Positions 42,161-53,778 of a stretch of DNA of 64,000 bases are shown piece after piece. The DNA is from Adiantum capillus-veneris (lineage: Eukaryota > Streptophyta > Polypodiopsida > Polypodiales > Pteridaceae). The notes under the pieces are model-generated. The model had not been told where the DNA came from. It made no database searches and was given only the letters and a program-made list of their open reading frames with translations. Position 1 is the first letter of the stretch; each line of letters starts with the position of its first letter. The stretch covers positions 83,878,260 to 83,942,259 of the forward strand of contig CM043948.1 in the NCBI GenBank assembly GCA_014529385.2, read 5' to 3'. The position numbers and the translations under genes are program-made.

Positions 42161-42733
42161 TGTCAGAAAATGATGATGTGGCATGTCCGCTCAGAAACTG
42201 ACAAGATTTAAAGTTATAAGTTGTCCACCTTATAGGGTCCCGTCTGATGGGGCCTTGGGGGACACAAGAATTAAAAAAAAAAGGGGAAATCGCGTGAAGG
42301 TTGTTGACGTGGCAAGCCGTACGGACAGCCCCGCGTTTTACGCTGACTGCTAACGCGGCACTGTACGGAATTTTGCGATTTGTGCTGGCAGCTTTTGGCG
42401 CCAATTTTTGGACCATATGCTTTTGGAACTTGAAGCTTTTGAACTGATTGTTTTTGGGGCTTTGCTTTTGGCATCCCTTGTACTGTTTAAAAGAGCCTTG
42501 GGCCTCACTCTGCAGAGCATCTGGACGCAGAGTGTGAGAGCAGAGGTCCCTTGGGAGTTGTACTTTGCAATGATTAATGATGAAGAAATACGGAAAGGGG
42601 CGCCAGACTTTGGGGCCAATACCTCTGGGCGCGGAACTATGTCGGGCCATGTCGACTCTCTCTCTCTCTCTCTTAAAGTTCAGTGATTTTGAAGTTTCTA
42701 TTTGTGTGTTGCTATTGATTTCTCGTTTAGAGT
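42161..42733 (+). repeat. 3' LTR of gypsy-I
   Basis: Starts TGTCAGAAAATGATG after a purine tract and aligns with the minus-strand LTR at 28480-29140. The GAAATACGG...GGGGCC block is at 42584-42618 and a short CT run at 42657-42673. The right edge is where gypsy-G LTR sequence resumes. The 205-codon open frame on its minus strand has no domain. Confidence 0.65.
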
Positions 42734-42924
42734 GTCCAAGTCTGCTACACAACCATCTCGTGGCTGCCTGTCCTGCGGGTGAAAGTCTCGGCCGACGGCT
42801 GTTTCACATTGGCCATGCAATGTCTGGGCATTTTTTATTTTAAAAAGAGGGTCCCAAAAATTAAATAAAAATCAAGAGAAGGAAACCAACAAATAAAGTT
42901 AGTGGTTGTCACAGCCTCATGACA
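42734..42924 (-). repeat. Outer end of the gypsy-G 5' LTR
   Basis: The reverse complement of the first 180 bp of the gypsy-C LTR (17463-17645), starting TGTCATGAGG at 42924. Confidence 0.85.
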
Positions 42925-42944
42925 CCTATCTAGAGATAGGTACA

Positions 42945-43470
42945 AAATTGGCTCTGAAAGTCGATGAAGCCTGTCCATGTGGCACACAGAGCCATGTGCA
43001 CGTGACACCAGTTTGATGTATGGTCCGCACAAAACTGAATGAATGCTTTGGAGGTAAACTCCCCACCTTTGTTTGATCGAGTTGTCTTTAACACTTCATT
43101 GCTCTTCTTCTCCACAACATGCCAGTCCTTGAAAAGATCAAATGCCTTTGACTTGTGCTGTAGAGAATATACCTAAGTAAAGCGGTGAAAGTCACCACCA
43201 GCAACATGAAGTAAAGGGCTCTGTCCAAAGGAGTCTACATAGGTCTACAAAGGTTGGTGTGAACCAACTTCAAATCCGCAGTAGCTCGTCGTTAGCCTCT
43301 CAATGTTGCTTCCCACGAATGCAAGTAATGCATTTTCCATGCTTACCTCCCAACATCTTGGAAGCCTTTAATCATCTAGATGTTCACGAAAAGCACGACA
43401 AAGAGCATCAATGTTCAAATGGCCAAACCTATAATGCCATAAATCTAAATTAGCCGTGTTCCTCTGGGTG
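42945..43470 (-). pseudogene. copia-J integrase remnant
   Basis: Minus-strand pieces in several frames resemble copia integrase: a GAG-pre-integrase region (about 43370-43470), KSKAFDLFKDWHVVEKK and a SNKGGEFTSKAFIQF stretch in which the usual S-D-N-G reads S-N-K-G, so the second catalytic Asp is lost. Stops and shifts are frequent. There is no LTR in view. A 16-bp palindrome CCTATCTAGAGATAGG (42925-42940) separates it from the gypsy-G LTR. Confidence 0.7.
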
Positions 43471-43633
43471 GGTATTTCTTCACAAATAGATGGAGTGAAA
43501 TACATATCAGAACCCGGTTGGCTATTTTTTCTCCCTAATCAAAGTGGACAAAAGCATTAAATACGATATGTAAATTACGAAAAAATGGTTGTGGTACAGA
43601 ACAACTTTGAACCATAAAATACGGTAAGTATTG
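43471..43633. other. Short AT-rich spacer
   Basis: Nothing recognised. Confidence 0.3.
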
Positions 43634-43945
43634 AACAAGATTTATGTTTAACATGTATGTGTCTGTATTCTTGTGACTTTATATGTGTGCGTGATGCACA
43701 TTTGAGAAACATATACAAAGCATGCAAACTTTGAATTTAGAAACATATACAAGTTTCACACTTTTATAGCATGCAAACTTTGAATCTAGAAACAAGATTT
43801 ATGTTTAACATGTATGTGTGTGGGAACGTTTGTGACTTTGTATGTGTGTGTGATGCACATTTTCTGATTAGTGATTTTTAGAAACATATACAAATTTCAC
43901 ACTTTTATAGCATGCAAACTTGGAATTTAGAAGTCGCAACTTTCT
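43634..43945. repeat. 157-bp tandem duplication
   Basis: The unit starting AACAAGATTTATG at 43634 recurs at 43791 with small changes, each with a TTTTATAGCATGCAAACTT end. Confidence 0.85.
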
Positions 43946-44029
43946 TGCAATAGTTAGAAGTCAAGCAATTGAGGTAAAAACAATAAGTATGTTAGTATTG
44001 GATCACCGGTGCAATATGAATTGAATTTA

Positions 44030-44071
44030 ACGTCTTGATCGATAAATTTGACGTCTTGATCGATAAATTTG
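44030..44071. repeat. 21-bp perfect tandem duplication
   Basis: Two adjacent copies of the 21-mer beginning ACGTCTTGATCG. In the minus-strand open frame it duplicates seven residues (FIDQDVK). Confidence 0.9.
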
Positions 44072-44688
44072 CAGAATTTGTGCAACTTCGTCCCGAATGA
44101 ATGGAGTGCATACATATTAGAAATGGAGTTCTCCTCTTTATGAGAGTATTCTGCTAACTCAAGTGGGGAAGTCCAATGCATGGTTATGGAGTCTTATTTG
44201 TGGGGTAGAAAAGCAACAAGCTAAAAGCTATGTGCCTTTATAGAGAGGTTTCGTTAGGAGGTGGATAATTGTTTCTCATGGATAGAGGAATTGCATTGCC
44301 CTTGCTTGCTTCCAACATCATGCTTATTTAAAACAAGGCTGTATCCATGCTCGTTTGTTAGCTCAGGGCTTGTTGTCCACACAAATGCAATAGACAGGTA
44401 CACCTATAGATGCATCTTCTTCAGCAACTACGTGAAAAGTTAAATTTTTATGCACATGGTTGTAGATGCATCACTAACTGGTAGTAGTGAAAGTTTCGCT
44501 TACTCTCTCTTCCATGCTCTACACTTTTCAATATTTTTTGTGACATGCTTACCGTAACAAATGTTTTTGAATGTGGAGAACGGAATTTGGAGACACTTTT
44601 GAAGTAGGCCTTCAGTATGTACATGTTTGTTTCGCTTTTCTGAAATTTGTTGGAATGTGCAACTAAGTTGAGCTGCTTTTGTTTTCAG
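44072..44688. other. Probable intron or upstream region of the ARID gene
   Basis: AT-rich, ending in the pyrimidine-rich GCTTTTGTTTTCAG (44675-44688), a good plant splice acceptor. No earlier exon recognised. Confidence 0.4.
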
Positions 44689-44718
44689 CTCTTGAGACTG
44701 GAAGTTTATGGTGCTTAG

Positions 44719-46181
44719 CAGAAGATAGAAGATGCTCTAGAGCAGTTGACTGGACAAACTTACCCTATGAAAGAGGGTGTATCAGAGACCGTGCGGGATG
44801 GAGATCCGGGATCTCAACTGGAGGATGGTTCTACTCCTTCAATTGCACCCGGCGAGCATACTCCACATACTGATGCTATAGTGGAAGGTCAATCAAGAAG
44901 AGCAGCTTCAAGCAAAAGTCCTGCTGATGCTGAGGACCAGACAATGGACCATCGTTCAGATGTAGACATGAGTTCAAGGGACACTGAGCAAGGGTCTGTA
45001 TTGAAGGGAGTAGAACCTATTCTTGAACGCATTTGTCAACAAGTAGGAGGGGATACGAATGACAATCAAATGACAGTCCCTGTGGAGGGCAAGGATGTAG
45101 AAATGACAGGTGACAAGACTGAAGAAGGGGATGGTGGCCTTTTAGCAGGTAATCTTACTCAAGCAGACGAGTTACCTGAGGAGATGGACATTCAGGAGGA
45201 TGACCTTATAAAGACTGTCATTGAGGCCTTTGAGGTTCGGCACTTAGTTGAGACTAGACCAATTCCTGTTCTCGTTAAAGGGAAAGAGGTGGACCTTGTT
45301 CAGCTCTCTTTTCAAGTTAGAGCATGTGGTGGCTATGATCAGGTTAGCTTGTGGTCTTCTATATCAAAAAGCCTTGGGTTTGGGCAGGAGTGCGGCCCGT
45401 TGCTGAAGCTGGTGTATGTGAAATACTTGAAGGGTGTAGAGAATAGAAGATTAGTAGCAAATCAAGCTGTACAGAGCTCACCAAATGCCTTAAAAAGGGA
45501 AAATGAAGATAGTGTAAAGCCAGAGTCTGTTAAGAGTCAATCAAAGAGCCGTGGTGTCACCTCTGCAAAGAAAAAAAGTTTGGAGGATGGGTCTACCATT
45601 GACAATTCTTCCATAGATCACAGTGCAGCTTCCTTTGCCGAGGGCTCTGAGTCATTTGCAGCATTCCTAGACTGGGTAAAGCGTCTAGCCTTAAACCCTG
45701 GGGATCCAAGAAAAGGGCAGGGCGTTCGTGTGTCCAGATGGAGTGAAGCATGGGTCGGAAAATGTGAGACATTAGCCCGTCGAGTGCGAGAAGTTCTTTG
45801 GAAGAACCATGAGCACCCTCTCCATGATTTTTCACCTCCAGAAAGCCAGGTTAAAATCTTATGCCGAAAGCATTGCTATTTTTTGATTAGCTGTTGGTAC
45901 ATCATCCGAGGTTGATCATTTATTTTAGAGCTCTTTTTCTTTCATTGGGAGTATCAAATTCTTCATTCAAAATAAGCCAAATGTTGTGCATGTCTCTACA
46001 TCAAGCAAGAATGTTAATGTTTGTAGATGGATTGTCTTTTTTCCTTCTACTCCTTGTTTCAAATCTTGGGAAGTTAATAAGACTCTTTTCTTTTGTCAAG
46101 GATCAGGAATCGGAGGGGAAAAAAAGAGGAAGGGGTCGAATCAAAGGGAGCGGCAAGAAAGCCCGTCGGCTAAGCAACTAA
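44719..46181 (+). CDS. ARID-domain DNA-binding protein, last two exons
   Basis: The exon to 45849 and the exon 46101-46181 form an open frame of about 400 residues. Residues about 165-230 of the frame match an ARID domain (PIPVLVKGKEVDLVQLSFQV, then GGYDQVSLWSSISKSLGF and a PLLKLVYVKYLKG helix), as in plant ARID2-like proteins; DNA binding in the nucleus is expected. A later FLDWVKRLALNPGDP...RWSEAW segment also resembles that family. The intron is GTTAAA...TTTTGTCAAG in phase 0, and the last exon adds a basic KKRGRGRIKGSGKKARR tail and a stop. The frame has a stop at 44716, so either an exon starts at 44719 or 44722, or translation starts at ATG 44767. The N-terminal half is acidic, Ser/Glu-rich and probably disordered. 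No defects are seen, unlike all neighbours. Confidence 0.75.
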
Positions 46182-47768
46182 TAAATATACTTACACATGA
46201 ATTATGGTATTATCACAGGGCATCTAGTCAGTCCACATGCATTAGTCATGGTACTGATCAAATTGCGTAGTAGTCAATCGTGTGGGTTGAACAGTTCAGA
46301 TTTCTATTGTTTTTGGAACAGTCATTTCAAGTAAGCTGCTAACTCTTCTTTTTACCTGTGTAACACTTTTGTTTGAGCAGGTGGTTTCTTAGCCACTTAA
46401 GTATTTTGGGTTTTCTAGTTTATGGTTATCTAGCATGCTTTTTAGTATGTACGTCATGAAGCCAATCGGCGAAAACTCGCTTTTTGAGCATTCAGTTATT
46501 TCCTGTTAGATTGCAGCAACCAGACAATATACCCTTTGAGCATTTTTTAGGTGCATTTAGTATTAATTTCCATGATGATGAAAAGAGCCTTCTTTGATTG
46601 ATATTGGACAATGTGTTTCACATGATGCTGCAGAACGTGCATTTGGTGCAAACTTCTTGTATCTTAAATTGCTGTCTGCACTGGATTGCTGATTTATACA
46701 AATGCTCCGTTCTGCTCTCACCTTATTGTAGGCAGTAGAAGTTGGGTCTATCCTTTCTCCCTTCGCTCTCATGAACACACATGCACACACAGTTGGAGAC
46801 AAGAAAAAACACAGCTCTAATGTTCTGTTGATTTTTTCTAGATGCTCTCTGAAAGTGTCTACTCCATGGAGTCTTTGGTTGGGTGCATTGTACTAGCTAT
46901 GTATGCTTCTACTAGTATGATTGTACCTCAAAATAAGTTTTTGATATTTTTGTAAATTGAATCGTTTTATCTGCTGGCTGGAATAATTATCGAAGGGGCA
47001 AGTGGCCTTGGAAACTTCAGGTAAACTGTTCAGGAAATCTCGTAATTATTGAAGGGGATTTTGTATGATAGAACGCGTCTACACGTTATGCATGACTGCC
47101 TTATGCATCTTTGGCTTTTTAAAACAAGCCTTCTGAAGAAGAGAGTTAGGCATATATTTAACATTTGCATGTCAAGCTATAGTTTGTAAATGGGTCATTT
47201 CACGAAAGAGCCTCATATGGGTCCTTTTCATTTGTATCGTTTTAGAATGCCAACGTGACCCTTCACTATGTTATATCAGCTCACATATGCATTTGTGTGA
47301 GCATGTTCTGTCATGCTTCTAGCTTCTTGCATCCTTGTTTGGTGTGCTTTATCTAGGAGGCATTCAACAGGCTAGATGCCATCTTTTTGTTTTGTGGTAT
47401 AGCGAAAAAAAAAGGATAATAATGTTGATCTTGACATAAACACCACGTCTTAACGGGTTACGTTAACGAGGGTAACAGCCAGTTGAATATAGCATGGTCT
47501 ATTTGATGTGTGCTTTTTTAAAAATCTTGCCTCCAAAAGCTAATTGCTTGTTGGAGAGGGAGCTAGTGTGATGCATTGCTATTCAAACAAGCTCACGCCA
47601 TGATGGATGTCCTCTTAGTGGTCTTGGCAAGTGTTTTACCAGCTGGAACACAGCCCTTGTCCAACCATGAGACAAAGCTAGAATTGGAAAAAGGTCAATT
47701 CCCTAAGGGCATTTGTGCCAATGAGCCTTCTCAATTAGGAAAGGAACAGTGATCTTGAGATATGAAGG

Positions 47769-47770
<2 letters not shown>
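46182..47770. other. 3' flank of the ARID gene, nothing recognised
   Basis: AT-rich; possible 3' untranslated region at the left. No motif-bearing frame. Confidence 0.4.

Positions 47771-47826
<56 letters not shown>
47771..47826 (+). repeat. (CT)n microsatellite
   Basis: 56 nt of uninterrupted CT. Confidence 0.95.
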
Positions 47827-47828
<2 letters not shown>

Positions 47829-50028
47829 GTCTTAAGGGCTTAAAAGGCTAAAGCTATCAGAATGTATTCTGTGCTATGTACTTCCTTTTTTTATTCACAC
47901 CCTACCTTGTGGCTAACCATCCATGCTCTATACCTCAAGCTTCTCTACTCTCTCTATTCTCTATCCTCTGATAACCATCCATGTTCTTGCAAGAATTTTC
48001 CAGCTATGAATAGCTAAGTAGTAATGTCACAAGGCTCTTGCTCCATGTGGGTAAGGTTGGTGAAGAGAGAGCACCACGATTGGGGGCTCCACAAAATGGT
48101 GCCGATACTTTGGGAAGGGGTGACATAAAATTTCTTCTTTCCAAGATGGTGGGTAGAACTCAAGAGAGTATTGTTCTTCGGACACATCCTCTCCCTCTTC
48201 TTAGTGGTGAAGGCCATGTTTGTGGTCAAATTTGTGCAAGGGATGAACATATGTGGTACACAACAACATGCACCTTTGGATATAATCATTGGGAGATATG
48301 GCCCCTCCCATCATGACCATGCTGGGTCATGTATTTTTTGAGGGTGATGGATGCGAGAAAGTCATGAAAAGAGAATTGTTGGCTTATTCATACATTGGCA
48401 CATTCGTCAAAACAATCATCGACGTAGTTGTAGTTTAAATTTAGACAAATCATCATCATAATAGGTTGATAGAATCTCAAAAAAACAATAAATCTTCTCA
48501 ACATCTAAAATGCAAAGGTGAAGGGTGATGGTGTAGAATATTAAAAGCCTCATGAAATGTTGAAGTAAAAAGACAAGGTACTCCTATCAAGGGGTTTTCT
48601 AGGGTGTCTGCAATGTGAATCTATTTAGTCGTCTTTTCTCTACCTTTAACTCAGCCTTTTCTGTTGCTTAGAGCTCCTTCACACTTGACATATTTTTAAT
48701 TTAATATATACATATATAAAAATCACTCTATCGATAGTATTGTAACTTTCAACATCTCATGTGGCCTTTTCCAAGTTGAGTGTCAAGAATGTCATTCATG
48801 GGTCACTTTCAACGCATTCCATTGTAGATAGGAGCATGGTTAACATGTTAGGAGCCAAAATTTTCTCCATTTAATGGAATGCTTAAGCCTCCTCATTTTA
48901 GTGATGTTCCATTGGAGGACCATAGGCCTGCTGGATTGGCTACGAGATATTGTGTGGCAAGCCTTGTTTATTGCAAACTTTGTCACTGACCATTTACTTA
49001 GCTACATTGACCTAGAGTTTTTTGGTTTTCCTCCATGTGGTTGCTTCTTGAAGCCTCAACATGTGCTCCAAAATGAGGATGCATAGCTGGTTGCACATGT
49101 GGATGGGGCAATGAGAGTGCAAGGCTATGCTCAAAGTAGAACTTTTGGAATGACATATCTGCAACCACTACAAAAATGGGAAGTCGTATTGTACAATTTT
49201 CTCGCATATATGCTTGTTTTGCATACATTTGCTTACTAGTGAGTAGTACAGTAATTGATATAACATACTTGTGTAGAGTGTTACAGATAATTGACATAGA
49301 GGAAGTGACCTCGGGACGTCTCACCCATTTTAGAGCACAAATATAAGAATGACTGTAGGCAATATAATTTTGGATCAGCCTTCTCTTGACGGCCTCCTTA
49401 GTGCATGTTAGTAGCAACAGAGGTACTGACATATTACACTTTGATAAGTCTATACATGGAGTAGAGGAATCAAATGCCTTAAATCCAAGAAGCTGCATTG
49501 TGACTCCTAGCAGTGGATAACATGGAACAAGGCCTCCATATGAAAATGGCAGTGTTCGATATCAAAAGAAAATACAAATGATTAACACAACTGGGAAATT
49601 CCAAAAAAAGCACTTTACATTAATATAACAAGATTTAGGCCCGCAATTGTCCACCGAATCCAAAATCGTTGCATTGACACATGCCTCCTTAAAATAAATT
49701 TTTGAAAAATTAATCTTTGGTCCTTACCCTCTAATATTGATTTTGAGTGGTCTTTTGGGTTTTGCAAGCAAAAGTGACCAACATTCTTGGTAGATCACTT
49801 AAAGTACACATGTCGAGCACAAGATGGCTAGAGTAACTAATTTATTATTTAAGCTATGGATGTTGTAAACCTTGCTCAGTGTCACTTGCAAGTTCTTATT
49901 TGTCCTTTGTATATGTTAATGAGTCATACATGGGCCACTATTTCTCCATATATGTAAATGCTCTTCGATTGATTTACAAGAAGTTTTGGACAAATTCTCA
50001 CAATAATTCCCACATTGTGACTTACCTC
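47827..50028. other. Intergenic stretch, no assigned gene
   Basis: The longest frame is 166 codons on the minus strand (48998-49498), Cys- and Ser-rich and without known motif. Its length is somewhat notable but I cannot support a gene. Confidence 0.35.
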
Positions 50029-50183
50029 AACATCATGAGCTTCTATGAGGGAGGCACCGCATACCTAGCTGGGTATGATTGGGGGCAGGGGACCGCCGGC
50101 CCGGTGGGGGGGCCGGTGGTCCCCTGCCCCCAATTGTGCCTAGCTAGGTATGCGGTGCCTCTCGAACAGAAGCTCATGATGTT
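50029..50183. repeat. GC-rich 155-bp near-perfect hairpin
   Basis: The left arm (AACATCATGAGCTTCT at 50029, then GAGGCACCGCATACCTAGCT, then ATTGGGGGCAGGGGACC) is mirrored by the right arm down to AGAAGCTCATGATGTT at 50183. Arms are about 73 bp with a few mismatches (around 50045-50051 and 50071-50080), and the loop is about 8 nt near 50105. A transcript would fold into one long stem, like a young plant microRNA precursor or a tiny fold-back element. Confidence 0.85.
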
Positions 50184-51681
50184 ATGCATTGTATGAAAAA
50201 CAGTGAAAAAGAGTTGAGAAAATTTCTAAATCTTCTTGCGATTAGACATCACAACCTTCAAATGTGGACCAACCCCACATTTTCAAATTGGGGGCCCCGA
50301 TTGCGAGACTAGCGAGCAAAGAATCTTGACGAGGGGGTTAGAGGGGAATTTTGAAGAGGGGTTAGAGGGCTGCTCCGCATGCCCTTTAAAGGCGCATGTA
50401 GGGGGCCCTCCAAAAAATTAAAAAGTTCCCCATACCTTACCTTTTGTTACAAGGGCCCTTATCCTAAATTTTTGTGGTGATTGCTATCGTTTAGGTGGGG
50501 GTGCTTCAGCCACCCTCCACAAAACAGGAACGCCTTTTCAGCCTTCAATTCTAGGTATACAAGTTGCCTAGCATGATTAAAATAGGAACTCCACTTGCTA
50601 ACCTTTTTGGAGGGACCACCTTCTCATAATGTTCACGATGTTTCATAGTGCACAGTGCCATCGTTGGCATTGGAAGGTCACTCTCTTTTCTTCAAACGTA
50701 GGCAATAGAAAGTAGTACCCTTCCTTTTATATATGGAAGGGCACATTTTCATTTTGCCCTTCTAATCTTCTAATGACAAAATATCACAAAATTACATTTC
50801 AATTTTTGTATCTTACTGACATATGCGGGTGAAGATTATAAAAAAAAGGCATGTTCCGTGAACAATGTAAGTAGAGTTTGAATCAAAAAACCTTTTTATA
50901 GGTCGAACTATTCTCTATCAGACTGTTGGAAATAGATATAGATTAGAAGAGACTTCTATTTTACATACTGTTTTCCCATTTCCAATACTAAAGCATGCCC
51001 ATCCCGCTCTCTAAATTAGATGGGCATCTTAATATACTCCCCTTCCATTGACAAGTACCTTTTTTTTACTTCTCATCCTAAGACAGGGGCACTTTTTAAA
51101 CAAGCCCTCCTCCAAACCCTTGAAAATTTTGACCTTCATACAACGGGGAAAAATGCCCTATCATAGGTGCACACATAGCTCACAAAAAGTTTGTTCTCAT
51201 GAAATTCACATCAAGTTTGTAAAATTTAGTGAATGTTGGAGATCACACCCAATCTGAGGGGATCATTGGTCAATGTCCCTCTTGGAAACAGGGCATATAT
51301 CAACCTCGACCTCGACACTAGCCTTTAATATACCAATCCTATTGAAATATCAAGCTCCGATGATTGTATCCATTAATTTTCAAGCTGAATTTCCATTTCT
51401 TGATGTTGTCTGTTAGGGTATGTTAGTGATGTGGAAGCCTATAGTTTCTACATGTCTTGAAAATCCCTTTTTTGGAAGGTTAGCTACTTCCCTTTCTCTT
51501 CAACTTGTAGTGTGGAAACTATGGTGTGGTCCCCTCAAACTCTATACTATGTTGTTCCTCCCTTGAGGATGGTGGTGCATTTGTATTCTTGTGGCTTGTA
51601 GTGTACTCATTTTGAGGGGCTTCACTATATGTAAAACCTCCATATCATGTGCATTGAAAGACAAATTAGAAAACCCTCCAT

Positions 51682-51683
<2 letters not shown>
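50184..51683. other. Intergenic stretch, nothing recognised
   Basis: Only short frames. Some GGGGGCCC-type phrases near 50290 and 50402 echo the hairpin's GC-rich core. Confidence 0.35.

Positions 51684-51751
<68 letters not shown>
51684..51751 (+). repeat. Compound (GT)n(GA)n microsatellite
   Basis: About 36 nt of GT followed directly by about 31 nt of GA. Confidence 0.95.
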
Positions 51752-51753
<2 letters not shown>

Positions 51754-52624
51754 GAGTTTTAATTGCATGGATGGTGGATGTGTGCAACACGCAGAGCGAA
51801 AGGTGAGAGAGAGTGTGTAGTGAAGAAGACAGAGTGGACAGAATTGAGCTAAGTAGGGCCAAAATTGGCAAAGTTAGCTCTCTGGGGCAACGCTTGGACG
51901 TGGAGACACAATACATAGATGTCAGCTTAACGTTGCTTGAGCTTGCGCAATGCGTACAAAAGAACTCTAAGCTTTCAAGTTATCATTGGAACTGGAACCC
52001 AAAGTAACAACAAAAGGAACTTAGCAAAGTTTAATTCAAGTCAACACCATATCGAATTTCAAGCTGGCTACCTTGTTCCTAATCTCGATGTCTTTATACT
52101 AGGGTAGACCGTGCATTTGACAATCTTACATCTCTTAGCGACTTTGGAGAGACATTGTGCAAACTCTCCACCATACTTTTGTTTGGTAATCGGTGAACAA
52201 GGGCAATTTATAATGTGATATATAATTGAAATTTGCAATATTGTGGTCACTCGATAACATTATGATATTAGTAACATGAAAAAAATAACACCCTACAAAA
52301 TTTTGTATTCAAGAGAGAGATACATACGGTCCATCAATGAGTGATATGCATGCATACCAGAATGCCAACAGCTAGAGCCTCTTTTCCCATTCGCGGCTCG
52401 CCGACTCTAGCCCAAAAAAGCAAAAAGTAAAAATGAAAACATTTCTAAGTTCAACAAACGATAAGCTTTTGGCCAGAGAACATGATGAGGTGCTACAAAC
52501 GATAATTCACATTTTATAAGCTCACCGTCTATATTTATTCAAGGATTTGATTACTACACGAACAAGTAATGAAATCAAGAGGCCGTCCACTTTGGAGGTA
52601 GTAGTCTTAGAGTGGATTCTGAGT

Positions 52625-52626
<2 letters not shown>
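51752..52626. other. Intergenic stretch, nothing recognised
   Basis: No domain, LTR or RNA gene seen. Confidence 0.35.
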
Positions 52627-52684
<58 letters not shown>

Positions 52685-52700
52685 GAGAGAGAGAGAGTGA
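52627..52700 (+). repeat. (GA)n microsatellite
   Basis: About 70 nt of GA with two GAGTGA interruptions. Confidence 0.95.
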
Positions 52701-53429
52701 TTTTAGAAATGTCTTGCTTAGTGAAATTGAATTAAGAAGATTTAGTACACCCTAAATTCTTGGGCTAGCTGGTGGTATCTTTGATTTTTGCTATTGAGCT
52801 TGATTATCTTATCTCTTTATTGATGAGTACCCTACATGTAAGAATAGAGCCTTGAGTGTGACTTTGCAGTCGCATGCATCTCAAAGCAAACATAATGATA
52901 AAAGGAATTAACAATTTATCTATCTCTCAAGTCCGCTTTTGTTTGCCTTTGAATTCGATCTTTGGAGTTTCTAGCATGTGTTATGCAATCCTTAGACAAC
53001 TTTTTTTTCTGTTTTTTTGGTTCTTGGGCAAAACTTACAGTTGTGAGTGAATTATATTGGTCTCCCAAAAAATTACAAAATCTTACCATGCTCGTGTCGA
53101 GCCATGATATCACCGAGAGACCATAATTACATCGGCTATTTGGGGAGCCACCCCTAGCGACTCGCGCCCTTATCCTTGATAAATGAGGCCAATTATCCTG
53201 TTCCATTCCTTAGAGATCTTCTATTTCCCAATGGCCAAGGTTTTTCCCCTGCTCTCTTGAATTATCTCTATGAGCCTAGCAGTTTCCAAGGTGTTATAAA
53301 AAACCTGGTTGTTCCTAGCTTTCCAGACCTGTTTGAAGTAGTAGAATTTGACGATTTGTGTTGCAATAAGCAGCTCCTGGCTCCTATGCACCTTCCCTCC
53401 TAGAAAGAAACGACCATGAGAAGTACATC
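52701..53429. other. Spacer left of copia-L, mostly unrecognised
   Basis: The right part may still be decayed polymerase of copia-L but no motif is safe. Confidence 0.3.
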
Positions 53430-53600
53430 ACCCTCATGCTTTACATACAATGTGCTTTTTGTTGGACTATTACGAAAGCCTTGTTTGATCAAATGAGTGT
53501 CAGTCTTCTCATACCAAGCACGAGGAGATTGCTTCAACCTATACAAAGCTTTCTCACATTTTCACACTTTATCTTCCTGCCCTTTAGTGACAAAACCTAC

Positions 53601-53674
53601 CACCATGAAAGAAAGCAGTAACAATGTCTGACATAAATATATCACCATGCAAGAAAGCAGTAACAATGTCTGAC
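53601..53674 (-). repeat. 42-bp in-frame duplication in reverse transcriptase
   Basis: 32 bp at 53601-53632 recur at 53643-53674 with one change. On the coding strand this doubles the SDIVTAFLHGD motif that holds the first catalytic Asp. Confidence 0.85.
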
Positions 53675-53778
53675 TTATGTACATCCCAACAAAAATGAGC
53701 TACGAATGCACATAGAAAACGCACAGTAGTCATACGACAAGTGGGAGAAAAAGTCTCTTCATAATCTATGCCTTTTTG

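Larger units (their letters stand above)
30784..42924 (-). mobile_element. gypsy-G: chromodomain Ty3/gypsy element, deleted and interrupted
   Basis: On the minus strand the pieces are: 5' LTR start 42924-42734; 5' LTR remainder 40145-38989; a tRNA-Asp-type primer-binding site; gag traces; a deletion; a chromodomain end; a polypurine tract (AAGGGGGGTA); and a 3' LTR starting at 37244. The 3' LTR is interrupted by element F between 37222 and 30824. The 5' LTR is interrupted by gypsy-I and has lost some sequence there. Protease, reverse transcriptase and integrase are gone. The 3' LTR piece left of F (30784-30824) matches 42866-42907. Confidence 0.75.

Noticed and set aside
42135-42752. 205-codon open frame on the minus strand
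   Set aside because: It lies wholly over the gypsy-I LTR in antisense, crosses the CT run and has no domain.
48998-49498. 166-codon minus-strand frame
   Set aside because: Longer than most chance frames in AT-rich DNA but without motif, splice or context support; mentioned only as a gap note.
50029-50183. Transcription terminator
   Set aside because: The window is plant nuclear DNA, and the stem is far longer than a terminator and has no T-run.
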